A stretch of 64,000 nt of DNA from Ceratobasidium sp. AG-K (lineage: Eukaryota > Basidiomycota > Agaricomycetes > Cantharellales > Ceratobasidiaceae), in NCBI GenBank assembly GCA_037039685.1, contig JAWNGF010000002.1:3224001-3288000 (forward strand), written 5' to 3'. The position numbers and the translations under genes are program-made. The notes below the pieces were generated by a model. That model did no database searches, had not been told where the DNA came from, and was given only the letters and a program-made list of their open reading frames with translations. Position 1 is the first letter of the stretch. Each line of letters begins with the position of its first letter. Shown here piece by piece: positions 1-10,077 of this stretch.

Positions 1-2487
1 CGAGTTTGTGGATTCTTTGCAGGGTATGAAGTGTGCCATTCTGGAAAAGCGGTCCATCACAACAAGGACGCTGTCAAACCCTTGTGATTTTGGTAGTTTC
101 ACAATAAAGTCATAAGCGATATTTTCCCAGGGTTTTTTCGGAATGGGCAAGGGTTTGAGAGGTAGGTGTCCTTTGCTTCCCTTCCCCCTCTGGCACGCTT
201 CACAGCTTTCAACATACTTGTTGACTTGGGCTTTCATGCCTGGCCAGTAGTAGTTTCTAGAGATGAGTTCTAGGGTCCTGGCTTGTCCTTGGTGACCCGC
301 AATGGGTGAGTCGTGGTATAGTTTGAGAAGCTTCAGTTTGATGTCTTTTTCCTCAGGAACGACAATTCTTCCTTGATACCAGAGGAGATTTTCGCTCATT
401 TCATAGTCCTTGAATTGTTTTCTCACAGAGGGAGGTAGGTCTTCCTTCTTCTTGGTGCTTTTGACCAGGGTTTCCAAACTTTCGTCCTCCTCTAGGGCTT
501 CCCTGATTTCCGCAATGATGTCGTCACCCATCAGGGCTGAGAATCCCTTGAAGTTTTCGGCAGAGATCATCACTTGTTCTGCGGACGCGATATCACTGTG
601 ATCACTTCTTCTTGAGAGGATGTCCGGTTTTTCCGACATTTTGCCAGGTCTGTAGTGGATCTCGAAATTGTAGCTTGCCAGCATGAGAAGCCATCTGTTG
701 TGTCTTCGGTTGAAGGTGCTGGCTTTTTGCCAGTAAGTGAGGTTTTTGTGATCTGTGTAGATCACTATTGGCTCCTTTGTGCCTTCCAGGTGGATCCGCC
801 AGTGTCGTAAAGCTTCTATGATAGCAAGAAGCTCCTTGTCATGTGTATCGTAGTTCAGCTCTGCCTCCTTGAAGCTTTTTGAGAGAAATCCTACTGGGTG
901 TAAGTAACCATCCTTTTGCCGTTGGCTAAGAATAGCTCCCATTGCAACCCCTGAGGCATCCGTTTCAAGGAAGTACTGCTTTGATTCGTCAGGGTGTGCT
1001 AGCACCGGTTCCTTTGAGATGACCTCTTTCAGGGAGTCAAAGGCTTCCTGGTGTTCGGGATTCCACTCCCACTTTCTGTCCTTTCTTGTCAATTGAGTCA
1101 GGGGCTTGACAATTGAGGAGAAGGCCACTACGAATCTTCTATAGAAGTTGCAGAAACCAATGAACGCTTGTAATTGTTTCACGGTTTTCGGGGTGGGCCA
1201 TTCTTGGATAGTTTTGATCTTGTCCTTGTTCATGGAAATGCCGTTTTCGTCGACAACGAACCCAACCCAGTCAGCCCTTTTTCCATAGAAGGTACATTTC
1301 TTCAGGTTTCCAAAGAGGTTGTTCTTCCTCAATCTTTGCAAGACTTCCTTGATATCTATGGTGTGCTGATTTCTTCCTCTAGAAATAATAAGGATGTCGT
1401 CGATGTAGATCACAATCTTCACTCCGATCATGTCTCTGAAGATGTGGTCCATCATTCTTTGAAAAGTGGAAGGTGCATTTTTGAGCCCAAAGGCCATCAC
1501 GGTGTATTCGAAAAGCCCTTCTGAGGTGATGAAAGCTGTCTTCCACTTGTCTCCCTCTCTGATTCTAACATTCCAAAAGCCATTCTTCAGGTCGAGGGAA
1601 GTAATGAAAAGTTCTTCTTTCGAACTTTCACTGGTCTTCTTGAAAATTTCTAGAAGCTGTTCGAGTAGTGGAATGGGGTATTGGTCCGGGATGGTTTCTT
1701 CATTTGCTCCTCTGTAGTCAACAACTGGGCGTAGGTCAGGTATGGTCTGTCCTTCCTTCAGCGCCTTTTTGACAAAGAAAAGGCTTGCGGCTAAGGGAGA
1801 TTTGCTGGGTCTAATACGTCCTGACCGGAGTTCACTTGCAATGTATTCCCTTGTAGCTTCTCTTTCCTTTGGTGACAGAGGGTAGGCCTTTCTTGGTTTT
1901 GGGAGACGATCGTTGTCATAGAAATCGATCCTGCAGTCCCATTCTCTGTGTTCCGGGAGTTTGTCATATTTTTCTTCATCAAAAACGTCCCTGAATTCTT
2001 GAAGTTCATCTGGTAGTTCCTGAAGTAGTCCTGCTTTGGCAATAAGGGGATCTTCTTTTTTCCACTTGATAGCAAAGGGGGACCAGGATATTTCAGGGTT
2101 GGTATCCTTCAGCCATGGCATTCCTAGGATCATGGGTTGTGTGCCAGTGTTCATGACATAGAATTTCTGGTGAAACGTTCTTTCTTCTAGATCAAATTTC
2201 AACTTGCACCTGAATTGGATTTGATCCTTTTGTGTTTTTCCGTCGATGGTTTCAATGCTTCTGGGAGTTTGTAATTTGGTCAGAGGGATGTTGTTTTCAA
2301 TGGCAAACCTCAGGTCGATGAAGTTTCTAGAAGAGCCGGAGTCAATGAGAGTTGAGATTTTTTCCGTGATTCCCTCTGCGGTTGTGTATACCATGGGTGT
2401 TTCATTTGTAGCCTTGCAATAGTATACATTCTGCAGAGAGGATATTGGGGCATCTTCGCACACGGTGGAGAGACGCCCATCTAGTTT
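1..2487 (-). CDS. pol: Gyp1 Pol polyprotein (protease, RT, RNase H, integrase), partial
   Basis: This is the Pol polyprotein of a Ty3/gypsy element, open for about 829 codons to the window edge. I checked every codon in this frame and found no stop. In order it shows a retropepsin core (IDSGSSRNF, near 2340), reverse transcriptase with YIDDILIIS (near 1405), RNase H (ETDASGVAMGAIL near 950, then YTDHKNL), an integrase HHCC zinc finger ending CEACQRGKG (near 200), and the start of the integrase core (VMDRFSRMAHFIPC, 1-60). The frame is -1 relative to gag and overlaps the gag stop, so it is probably made by -1 ribosomal frameshifting. Any chromodomain or accessory ORF would lie outside the window. 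Activity is inference; intactness is seen. Confidence 0.95.
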
Positions 2488-4652
2488 TCCGACTCGGAGT
2501 CGGTGGAAATGTTCTCATTCACCTTCTCATTTTTGAGTTCAGCGGCTTTTCCTTTCACAGGCTTCTTTCCTTTGTCCTTGTAGGTCCAATCCTTTGTGCA
2601 GTCAGCGAGATTGTGACCTGCTTCTCCACATTTGATGCAGAGGTTGTTTTCCCTTCGGCGTTTCTTCTCTTCTTTTGGGACTAGATCCCCTTTGATCTTC
2701 TGGGTTCTAGAACCTTCCGCTTGAGTGGTTTGATCGTTCTTTTTCTTTGTGCTAACCGGATTGGTCAGTTTGTTGATTTCCTCTGCTTGCAGGGCAATGT
2801 TGATCCATCCTTCAAGGTCTCGCTGTTCCGCCCCTGTTCTGTCCCTGAGTTCCTCACGAACGAGCTCTGCTTTGATGAAGCGGTTCAATCCTTGTCTGAA
2901 TCGTGCCGCTAGTGCCGCGTCATTCCAGTCGAGTTCTTGGGAGAGGAGTCGGAAGTCAGAGACGTATTCAGATACGCTCTTGTTTTGGTAAAGTTGCTGG
3001 ATCCCTTGTTCAGCTTGAACCTTCTTGCTGGGATCGCTCCATTGTTTGTTGTAGGCTTCTTGGAAAGCATTCCAAGATCCTAGCCATGGGTGGTCTAGAC
3101 TGTCGTTGTATCTGTTCAGAACTGGTTGTGCCCAATTTCCAGCAGGTCCTTCTGCCATGTTCATCAGAACTGCAATAATGCGCCGTTCATCTGTGTCATA
3201 CTGGGTAGGGTTCAACCGGAAATAGGCCTTCATTCTTGCGAGGAAGGTTTCGGCTGCAGTTCCCCTGGTTCCTTCAAAGGCTTTTGGCATCTTGATGCGT
3301 GGTCCCGGGTTTCCTCCATTGCCTCCCTGATTTGTTTGGAAGATAAAGGTTCTTCCCTCATCCCTGATTTGATATCCTGATTGTCCTTGCACCTCAAATG
3401 AGGGTGATCGTCGTCCCTGTGGTAGAAGATGAGGGGGTGGTTCTCTTCGTTGTGGGATCTCAATGGAGGTTCGTCGTGATTCTTCCCTTCGGTGTCCGGA
3501 TTCTGCTTGGGCGTCAGCCCCAATTTGCTCGAGAAGGTCAAAAGTTTCCCTAGTTTGTAGGCGGACTTCTTGCATCCTAGTGGTTTGATCCTGAAATCCA
3601 TCAGTAACCTCTTCATTGATTCTTCCAAGGGTGATGGTCATGTTTCTCATTCCTTCCGCCATTCTCCCTAAGGTTTCTTCGATGCGTGTAATACGCTGGG
3701 TTTGTCCTTGCAAAGTTTGGTTCATCCGAAGATCAAAATTGTTCAACCTATTGTTGATTTGTTCGGAATTTTCGACCGACTGTTCGAAGACTTCAAGGAT
3801 TCGGTGCTGAACGCGATCCACATTCCTAAGCCTTTCATAGAAAGTGTTGACTCCGTCTTCCGTTCTAGACGCAATGCGCTCAATTCGCTGCATCAAGTTT
3901 GTCGTGTCTTGGTTTTGTAGGTCCCATCGTCGTTCCATTCCTTCAATTCTAAGGGCTTGGACTGCATTTTCTTGTTGATATTGGATTTGAAGGGTGTTGA
4001 AGATCCTTTCCAGAGCCTGGATTGGATTTCCCTCCATATTTTCCATCAGTCGTTCTTGCCTCAGTCCCTCGTCTTGTGAAATTGACTCAACACTTCCTTG
4101 TGATTGGAAGGTTGATGGCACGCTCAGGGCGCTGTGAGACCTGGGAACTTCCACAAGTGGTGGCATGGATGCAGGGGTAGCTATTGGGGGTGGAAATTGC
4201 ATTTCGAAGTTGGGAAATGCTAAAGGACGTCTTGTCCCTGTTGTTCCGGTGTTTGATGGACCCGGGGTTGCATTTCTAAGCGGTCCTGGTATCCTAATCA
4301 CACGCACAGCCCTAGGGCTAATCACACTTTCCCCATGGAGAGTGACGATTGGAGCTGCTGGTGGTGGCGTATTGATTGGATTTTCGACTATTCGAACTGT
4401 TGGTGAAGTGGACCCTTGCTCGTTTGAAATCCTGGTTTCTTCTTGAGTTCCTGATGTTTCGATAATGTTGCCGATTCCTCCTGGGACACTAGTGGAAGGG
4501 GGTCTTGACGCGCGGCTACCACTTCTAAGTGGTGCTGTCCAATCACCTGCCCGTTCCCTTGCTCCTCTTGAGGGGTTTGATCGGATTTCGACTATTGTCG
4601 CTATTGGAGCCTCGCTTCTTCGAGACGCTGCACTTGAGGATCGATTGTCCAT
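2481..4652 (-). CDS. gag: Gyp1 Gag polyprotein
   Basis: A 723-residue Gag, intact from ATG to TAG. The N-terminal 200 residues are Ser/Pro/Arg-rich and look disordered. Residues about 205-375 form a long Gln/Glu/Arg-rich region with heptad character, probably a coiled coil. Then comes a capsid-like retrotransposon Gag domain (KMPKAFEGTRGTAAETFLAR through QWSDPSKK). A CCHC zinc knuckle, CIKCGEAGHNLADC, lies at about residues 672-685 and a basic then acidic tail follows. The knuckle binds nucleic acid in this family. Gag assembles the virus-like particle in the cytoplasm. Pol follows in the -1 frame. Confidence 0.95.
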   Translation of the reverse strand: MDNRSSSAASRRSEAPIATIVEIRSNPSRGARERAGDWTAPLRSGSRASRPPSTSVPGGIGNIIETSGTQEETRISNEQGSTSPTVRIVENPINTPPPAAPIVTLHGESVISPRAVRVIRIPGPLRNATPGPSNTGTTGTRRPLAFPNFEMQFPPPIATPASMPPLVEVPRSHSALSVPSTFQSQGSVESISQDEGLRQERLMENMEGNPIQALERIFNTLQIQYQQENAVQALRIEGMERRWDLQNQDTTNLMQRIERIASRTEDGVNTFYERLRNVDRVQHRILEVFEQSVENSEQINNRLNNFDLRMNQTLQGQTQRITRIEETLGRMAEGMRNMTITLGRINEEVTDGFQDQTTRMQEVRLQTRETFDLLEQIGADAQAESGHRREESRRTSIEIPQRREPPPHLLPQGRRSPSFEVQGQSGYQIRDEGRTFIFQTNQGGNGGNPGPRIKMPKAFEGTRGTAAETFLARMKAYFRLNPTQYDTDERRIIAVLMNMAEGPAGNWAQPVLNRYNDSLDHPWLGSWNAFQEAYNKQWSDPSKKVQAEQGIQQLYQNKSVSEYVSDFRLLSQELDWNDAALAARFRQGLNRFIKAELVREELRDRTGAEQRDLEGWINIALQAEEINKLTNPVSTKKKNDQTTQAEGSRTQKIKGDLVPKEEKKRRRENNLCIKCGEAGHNLADCTKDWTYKDKGKKPVKGKAAELKNEKVNENISTDSESEN
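2484..2490 (-). promoter_or_regulatory. Candidate -1 frameshift site GGAAAAC at Gyp1 gag end
   Basis: The gag frame reads TCG GAA AAC TAG; the pol frame reads GGA AAA CTA GAT. A one-base backward slip on the A run enters pol just before the gag stop. The A-site slip (AAC to AAA) is standard; the P-site slip (GAA to GGA) is not a perfect X-XXY-YYZ match. The same position in Gyp2 and Gyp4 holds the canonical GGGAAAA. Confidence 0.6.
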
Positions 4653-4695
4653 GTCGTCACGTGACCTTGTTTTTCTCGTGGCTCAGCGTACTAAG

Positions 4696-4707
4696 AGCTT
4701 GCTTCGC
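4696..4707 (-). promoter_or_regulatory. Gyp1 primer-binding site of self-priming type
   Basis: Just inside the 5' LTR the minus strand reads TTGCGAAGCAAGCT, not a tRNA-type TGG start. Its 12-nt core GCGAAGCAAGCT is exactly complementary to LTR sequence at 4918-4929, which lies about 25 nt downstream of the TATA box at 4954-4962, where the transcript should begin. This is the Tf1-type self-priming layout. Confidence 0.72.
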
Positions 4708-4709
4708 AA

Positions 4710-5207
4710 TGTCGCAACCTGCTAATGCCTATGGTTGACGACCGCTAATGGCCTTTGAGATGTGGAACAATATATGATAAGTCTTCTAAGACTCTATCAC
4801 TAAGGTGGACAAACGCTAGTCTTGTCAGTACAAGTCACTAGCTCCTAAGTCCAAGTGGCTGCGCTGAAGGCTAAGTAGCCAAGTGCCTCTGATCACACTG
4901 CAGGGAGAGTTGACAAGGCGAAGCAAGCTGGGGATGACCATGCTTGCAAGCCAGTATATATACTCAGAAAACAAGTGAGTCATAGTAAGTACATGAGTCA
5001 CAGTTCTGAGACAAAGTCCGAGTCATAAAGAGTGCTGCATGGGCCAGCAAAATAGAAAACAGCATGAGTCATACGACTCATGGTGACACATCATCCATAC
5101 ACCTTACTAAACAAGGGAGAGGGCACAGAGGAGAAGAAGGGCGCTTAAGGCGCCCGTGCAAGCCACAAGTTCGCAAGAAGAGACAGAGGGAGGGACGGGT
5201 CACGACA
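4710..5207 (-). repeat. Gyp1 5' LTR (498 bp)
   Basis: In plus-strand text it starts TGTCGCAACC and ends GGTCACGACA, bounded on the left by the priming site and on the right by unrelated protease sequence. It contains a TATA box (TATATATAC, 4954-4962). Sites matching RTGASTCAY lie upstream of the TATA on the minus strand at 4975-4983, 4993-5001 and 5064-5072. A block near 5091-5130 (GACACATCATCCATACAC, then GGGAGAGGG) is shared with the Gyp4 LTR. Confidence 0.85.
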
Positions 5208-5470
5208 GTACAGTAGGATGTCTTCCAATGTTTGTGATGTGACATTCTATTTCACTGGAATGTGTACCCATATTAAGTTTAAATTTAGTATAGTGGGTGA
5301 CTTTTCTAGACAAAACTTCCTGTCCATCTATGACTTGTAGGATCTTTGGTTTTTCATGTTGAAAAAGGGGAAGGTTTGCTTCCTTTGCTAGGGAAGGATT
5401 GGTGACAAAGGATGTTGTGTTGCAATCCAGGAGTGCATGCCCTGGTAACAAGAAGCAAATCCAGAGATCA
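5208..5470 (-). pseudogene. Ty3/gypsy protease fragment (host of Gyp1 insertion)
   Basis: The minus strand encodes an aspartic-protease-like stretch: LLDCNTTSFVTNPS at the position of the usual LLDSGATSFI, followed by a flap-like IDGQEV and an SSEIECHIT strand. The second active-site residue pattern is altered (DCN for DSG), so it was already decayed or divergent. The downstream half is cut off by Gyp1, which implies that Gyp1 inserted into this older element. No zinc knuckle or RT from the same copy is visible. Confidence 0.6.
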
Positions 5471-5764
5471 CCTAGTCAACTCTAGAGGATTTTCCATGCT
5501 CATGTGAAGATTCCAGGCTAGCAAAAGTCTCTGCTCTCCACAAGATGATGCTGTCAATCTTTCATGTGTTCCTCACCATCTTTAGCCATGAGTTCTTTAT
5601 CAAAACATTTCCCCACCAGCCCCAACATTGTATTCAACCTGGAACCCAGCAAGGACGTCTACTGCGGTGGTCCTATATATCCCATGACACCACGGCCTTG
5701 GTTGTGCTCAAACATCTCATTGACCCTCAACCAGTTGCCAGCAAGTTGAGAGCAGGTTTTGCTA

Positions 5765-7161
5765 GGGCTGACAAAAGGCCTGCCAACATGTGACCTGCTG
5801 GAGGCCCATTTTGCCGGACTGATGAGTGTAACACCTAAACTGGTGAGTCAAGGATGAGAGTAAGGGTGGTTTAAGATTTGCACATGTTGTCTGTATATTA
5901 CATGCATGAATCCAGAATCCAGATGCTCATATGTGGTGGATTTCAGAGCAAGTAATGAGATGGCCTCCTGGGGCATTTTTTAAACCACAACAGCACAACA
6001 GGAGATCTGGGAGGAGAGTTGCAAGCTAAACACAGACCTTATGGCACTAAGATGTTATCAGCATACTTAAAATTCCTACAGGTTTGGTTGTGTTCTGACT
6101 GGACCTGCAGCATGTTTGTCATGAGCCTTGCTCCTGACAATGGTCTGTGTCCTGCGCCTTCAGCGCTTGCTGGCTGCCTTTGTTGTTCTGTTTGTGGTTT
6201 TCCCCGTGTTCTGTTCTTATTGGTTACCACATAGTTTGTTTGGATGTTTACTCCTTTGTTGTGGCTTCTCTTGCTTAGTCCTTTTTACATGTGTATCATG
6301 GGCATGTATTCTCAGGTCTGTGATTTTTCTGGAGCACTGTGCATTGATCCCCATGTGCTACTGCTCTTCTTGTTCTGATGTTCCTGTCATGCTCCTTTTG
6401 GACAGTTGTGCTTTCCCCATGTAGATAGCGCTTCCTGTTTTCTGTTTGCTATAAAAGATGCAAGGAAATTGTCTGGGAGTCCCAAGAACGATTTACCTTG
6501 TTGTTTACCCACTGTACTTCACCCTGAGGAGGTTATCCAACATTCTTTGGAGCCTCTCAGGGATTCTCAGGCCCTAAGAGCCACTCATCAGTCTCAAACA
6601 ACCCTTCTCTGAGCAGGTTGTGACAATTCTAGCACAGTTTGAGAAGATTATTACCAGCCACCCTAACTACCAACAAGTGGCAATTTAGACCACAAAATTG
6701 TCATGATACTACAGGGTACAGCTGGTTTATTGGCGCTATACAGCCTTTGCACCTGCATACATCTCATTCTTTAACAAACACTCCAACTTCATTTGCATGG
6801 AAATTTGCAAAATCTTCTAGTTTGCCCATCTCAGGATGAAGCTAACCCATGGCATTCTGGGTGTGCAGATCGAATCTTAGCGCCCTAAAGCCTGTATTTA
6901 GCTCACAACTCTCCTCCCAGATCTCCTGTTGTGCTGTTGTGGTTGAAAAAATGCCCCAGGGTGCCATCTCAGTACTTGCTCTGAACCCACCACATATGGG
7001 CATATGGTTTCCAGATTTATGCATGTAATATACAGATGACATATGCAAACCTAAAACCACCCTTACAATCATCCTGGACTCACCAGTTTGGGTGTGACAC
7101 TTGTTGGTTGGGCAAAACAGGACTCTGGCAGGTCACATGTCTGCACACTTTTTGTCAGCCC
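5765..7161. mobile_element. TA-flanked long-terminal-inverted-repeat element
   Basis: The left end TA-GGGCTGACAAAA is the reverse complement of the right end TTTTGTCAGCCC-TA, and the inverted repeats extend with scattered mismatches to about 6055 and 6865, so the arms are near 290-300 bp. The flanking TA at 5763-5764 and 7162-7163 fits a Tc1/mariner-type target duplication. Coding sequence of the older Gyp5-like element resumes on both sides. The central part holds a Gyp5-type LTR (6117-6625) and no transposase, so the element is probably a non-autonomous MITE or foldback element. Confidence 0.68.
6117..6625 (+). repeat. Gyp5-type LTR, 509 bp
   Basis: Starts TGTCATGAGCC and ends GCAGGTTGTGACA, closely matching the Gyp5-plus LTRs over its whole length, including the TATAAAA region near 6452. 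Flanking five-base words (ATGTT and ATTCT) do not match, so a clean target duplication is not seen. It lies between the arms of the TIR element. Confidence 0.78.
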
Positions 7162-7509
7162 TAGGACAACTTGAGGTGCACCACCTATGCTTGGTCCTAA
7201 GAAACTGGATCAACTAAGGCTGATTAAAGGTTATTGTTACCTCAACAAGAACCCCATCAAAGAACACTGCACCCTGCCATGCCAATATGACACTGTGGAT
7301 GCAAGAGTGTCTGCATTAAGAAGGAGATGAATGGAAAACTGGTTTTAGGAGAAAGTTTGGCTAATTTGAATGGACCCTCACACCCTTTGGATTTCCTGTT
7401 GCTCGGGTTGTTGTCTTACACCTGATCAGTAATATTTTCTGGGCGCTTTTGGACATTGCTGTAAGTGTTTACCTTGACAATATCTAGATCTTCTCTAATT
7501 ATGCTTCTG

Positions 7510-8020
7510 TGTCACTACCTGCTCAGAGAAGGGTTGTTTGAGACTGATGAGTGGCTCTTAGGGCCTGAGAATCCCTGAGAGGCTCCAAAGAATGTTGGAT
7601 AACCTCCTCAGGGTGAAGTACAGTGGGTAAACAACAAGCTAAATTGTTCTTGGGATTCCAAGACTATTTCCCTTGCATCTTTTATAGCAAACAGAAAAAA
7701 GCGAGCACTATCTACATGGGGAAAGCACAACTGTCCAAAAGGAGCATGACAGGAATGTCAGAACAAGAAGAGCGCATAGCACATGGGGATCAATGCGCAG
7801 CGCTTCAGAAAAATCACAGATCTAAGAATACATACCCATGATCCACATGTACAAAGGGCTTAGCAGGAGAAGGGACAACAAAGGTGTAAACAACTAAACA
7901 AACTATGTGGCAGCCAACAAGCACAGAACAGGGGGAAAACCACAAACAGAACAACAAAGGCAGCCAGCAAGTGCTGAAGGCGCAGCACACAGACCATTGT
8001 CAGGAGCAAGGCTTGTAACA
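7510..8020 (-). repeat. Gyp5 solo LTR with target duplication TTCTG
   Basis: A 511-bp LTR in minus orientation, flanked on both sides by TTCTG (7505-7509 and 8021-8025). There is no internal sequence, so this is a solo LTR left by LTR-LTR recombination. It splits old Gyp5-like pol sequence. Confidence 0.9.
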
Positions 8021-8633
8021 TTCTGAGCATGAGGAATATGTCCAAAAAATGCTGAGGCAACCTAGGGATAACACCTTGTTCTGCAACTTGACCAAGTGCC
8101 ACCACTTTGTCACATCAGTCAATGGCTTTGGCATGATCATCATCCCTGAAGGCCTCTGCATGGACAAAGACAAGGTAGGAGTGGTCAAAGACCAGCCTAC
8201 ACCCAACACTGTTAACCAAGTTCAAGCTGTCCTAGGCTTTGCAAACTTCTTCCATTGTTGTTTTGTGCCAGAGGCTCAGCCACTTAGAATGGCCACCCAA
8301 TGAACTTACCAAGAATAAGGCTGCCTGGCAACAGGCTGTGGTTGAGCCAAATTAGTTTGATGCCATCAAGCAAGCAATTGACATGGACCCTGCTCTTGAA
8401 TGTCCTGATGCAAAGGTGCCATGTTTCCAGCAGACTAATGCTTCTGGAAGTGCTGTAGGAAGTGAAATGTTAGTCTCATAGACCAAAAGATGGACACTTG
8501 CACCCTGTTGCCTTCATTTCTCCTAGCTTCTCCCCTGCTGAGCTAAACTATGCCACACATGCATGACAAGGAACTGCTGGCAGTTATCAGGTCATTCAAG
8601 CACTGGTGAATATTCTGGGAGGCTGCTGAGCAG

Positions 8634-9115
8634 TGTCACAACCTGCTCAGAGAAGTGTTGTTTGGGAGTAATGAGCAGCTCTTACACATGAAAATCACTG
8701 AGAGGCTCCAACAGATGTTGGATAACCTCAGGGCAAAGTAGAGTGGGTAAACAACAAGGTAAATTGTTCTTGGGGTTCCAGGACAATTTCCCTTGCATCT
8801 GTTATTGCAAGCAAACAAAAGAAACACTAGTTACATGGGGAAAGCATGGCAAGCCTAAATGGAGCAGGACAAGAACATCAGAAGAAGAAGGGTCTGGAGC
8901 ACATGGAGTTCTAAGCAAAGCAACATGCAAAACAGTGAAGACAGGGTCCACATGCCAATCAACCATGTGTCTCATCAGCTAAGTGATGGAAGTCTTGACA
9001 AAGGGGTAACAATCAAAACAAACTACGTTGCACAGGATGAGAGCAGGAGGGCAAGGGAGAGGCACACAAAATAGCCACCCAACACAAGACCATTGTCAGG
9101 GGCAAGGTTTTTGGC
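8634..9115 (-). repeat. Gyp5-minus 3' LTR (degenerate)
   Basis: Starts TGTCACAACCTGC in plus text and ends near GGTTTTTGGCA, followed by TTCTGCCCCCTTAAAATGG. That tail is the reverse complement of the Gyp5 polypurine tract region (CCATTTTAGGGGGGG). The sequence is diverged and CpG-poor. Confidence 0.75.
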
Positions 9116-9119
9116 ATTC

Positions 9120-9549
9120 TGCCCCCTTAAAATGGGCCATTGGCAGTGTCACTGGACCATTGGCACTGGACTCAGCCTACTTGAAAACTGCTGCCCCAAT
9201 CAGAAGCAACTGGAGATTTTGGAAACCATCCACAACCAGCCATAGACTTGTCTGCAAGCGGTTCAGGCTCTGAGTCTTCTCTGAGCACCAGGCAATCGAA
9301 AGCAACATGCAAATTCTCCATGTTTCCAATGTAGAAGTGGTCTATGTACTCAGATAGGGACAGTTCAACCTTCAATGGGCAGTTTTCATAGCAATGCCCA
9401 GCAATGACCTCCTGGAACCTGTGGCAATTGCATGCAATGCAATGGTGCCAGTGATATGGATCACCATGCCAGGAAGTGGGATTGTCATTGCCAATGGAGT
9501 AAAGGTAGCCACAACACACATGTTAGAACAAGTGCAGCTGCTGGTGCAG
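9120..9549 (-). pseudogene. Gyp5-minus post-pol accessory ORF, 3' part
   Basis: On the minus strand this part encodes WHHCIACNCHRFQEVIAGHC, then PLKVELSLSEYIDHFYIGN and a tail ending WGSSFQVG. It matches Gyp5-plus residues from about 70 onward (WHHFIACDFRIFHEVIAWHC). The 5' part of the same ORF (CLDTYLHYMPAGFNGKLDSG) is at 14674-14830, separated by the Gyp5-plus insertion, which is flanked by TGCAG. Function is unknown. The ORF follows the Pol chromodomain region and precedes the polypurine tract. Confidence 0.75.
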
Positions 9550-10060
9550 TGTCACAAGCCTTGCTCCTGACAATGGTCTGTGTCCTGCGCCTTCAGCACC
9601 TGCTGGCTGCATCTGTTGTTCTGTTTGTGGTTTTCCCCCTGTTCTGTGCTTGTTGGCTGCCACATAGTTTGTTTACTTGTTTACTCCTTTGTTGTTGCTT
9701 CTCTTGCTTAGCCCTTTGTACAAGTGGGTCATGGGCATGTATTCTCAGGTCTGTGATTCTTCTGGAGCACTGCGCATTGATCCTCATGTGCTATGTGCTC
9801 TTCCTGTACTGATGTCCCTTTCATGCCCCTTGTGGACTGTTGTGCTTTCCCCATGTAGATTGCGCTTCCTTTCTTCTGTTTGCTATACATGATGCAAGGG
9901 AAATTGTCTTGGAATCCCAAGAACTATTTACCTTGTCATTTACCCACTCTACTTTGCCATGAGGAGGTTATCAAACATTTGTTGGAGCCTGTCAGTGATT
10001 CTCAGACCCTAAGAGCCATTCATCAGTCTCTAACAACCCTGCTCTGAGCAGGTTGTTACA
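9550..10060 (+). repeat. Gyp5-plus 5' LTR (511 bp)
   Basis: Starts TGTCACAAGCC and ends GGTTGTTACA. It is near-identical in layout to the 3' LTR but has changed the TATAAAA box (here TATACATG near 9885) and one base in the self-priming complement (GAACTATTTA). Confidence 0.9.
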
Positions 10061-10062
10061 TT

Positions 10063-10075
10063 GTAAATTGTTCTT
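10063..10075 (+). promoter_or_regulatory. Gyp5-plus self-priming site
   Basis: GTAAATTGTTCTT follows the 5' LTR by two bases. It is the exact complement of AAGAACAATTTAC at 14527-14539 in the 3' LTR, 29 nt downstream of TATAAAA (14492-14498). The 5' LTR copy has one mismatch. Gyp5-minus shows the same layout next to 46863. Confidence 0.72.
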
Positions 10076-10077
10076 AC

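Larger units (their letters stand above)
1..5207 (-). mobile_element. Gyp1: Ty3/gypsy retrotransposon, right (5') part; continues beyond window start
   Basis: Read on the minus strand, the order is 5' LTR (4710-5207), self-priming site, gag, pol, with integrase running off the left edge. No frameshift or stop interrupts gag or the visible pol, so this is the best preserved Ty3 copy here with Gyp3. It is rich in CpG compared with the decayed copies. It sits inside an older minus-strand protease fragment (5208-5470). The 3' LTR and target-site duplication lie outside the window; the five bases after the LTR are GTACA. Confidence 0.93.
5531..8633 (+). pseudogene. Old Gyp5-like Pol remnants, interrupted
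   Basis: Scattered plus-strand pieces match the Pol of Gyp5 in order. The RT approach region (FHVFLTIFSHEFF, 5550-5600; GPIYPMTPRP near 5680) is interrupted by the TIR element 5765-7161. RT continues from about 7162 (GAPPMLGPKKLDQLRLIKGY, then YCYLNKNP). RNase H-linked sequence (VKDQPTPNTVNQVQAVLGFA near 8190, then DKELLAVIRSF near 8570) is itself interrupted by the solo LTR 7510-8020. Frameshifts and stops are frequent, so no product is expected. It ends where the Gyp5-minus LTR begins at 8634. Confidence 0.65.

Noticed and set aside
6117..6625. Simple solo-LTR insertion with target duplication
   Set aside because: Flanking words ATGTT and ATTCT differ, so only the LTR identity is claimed.
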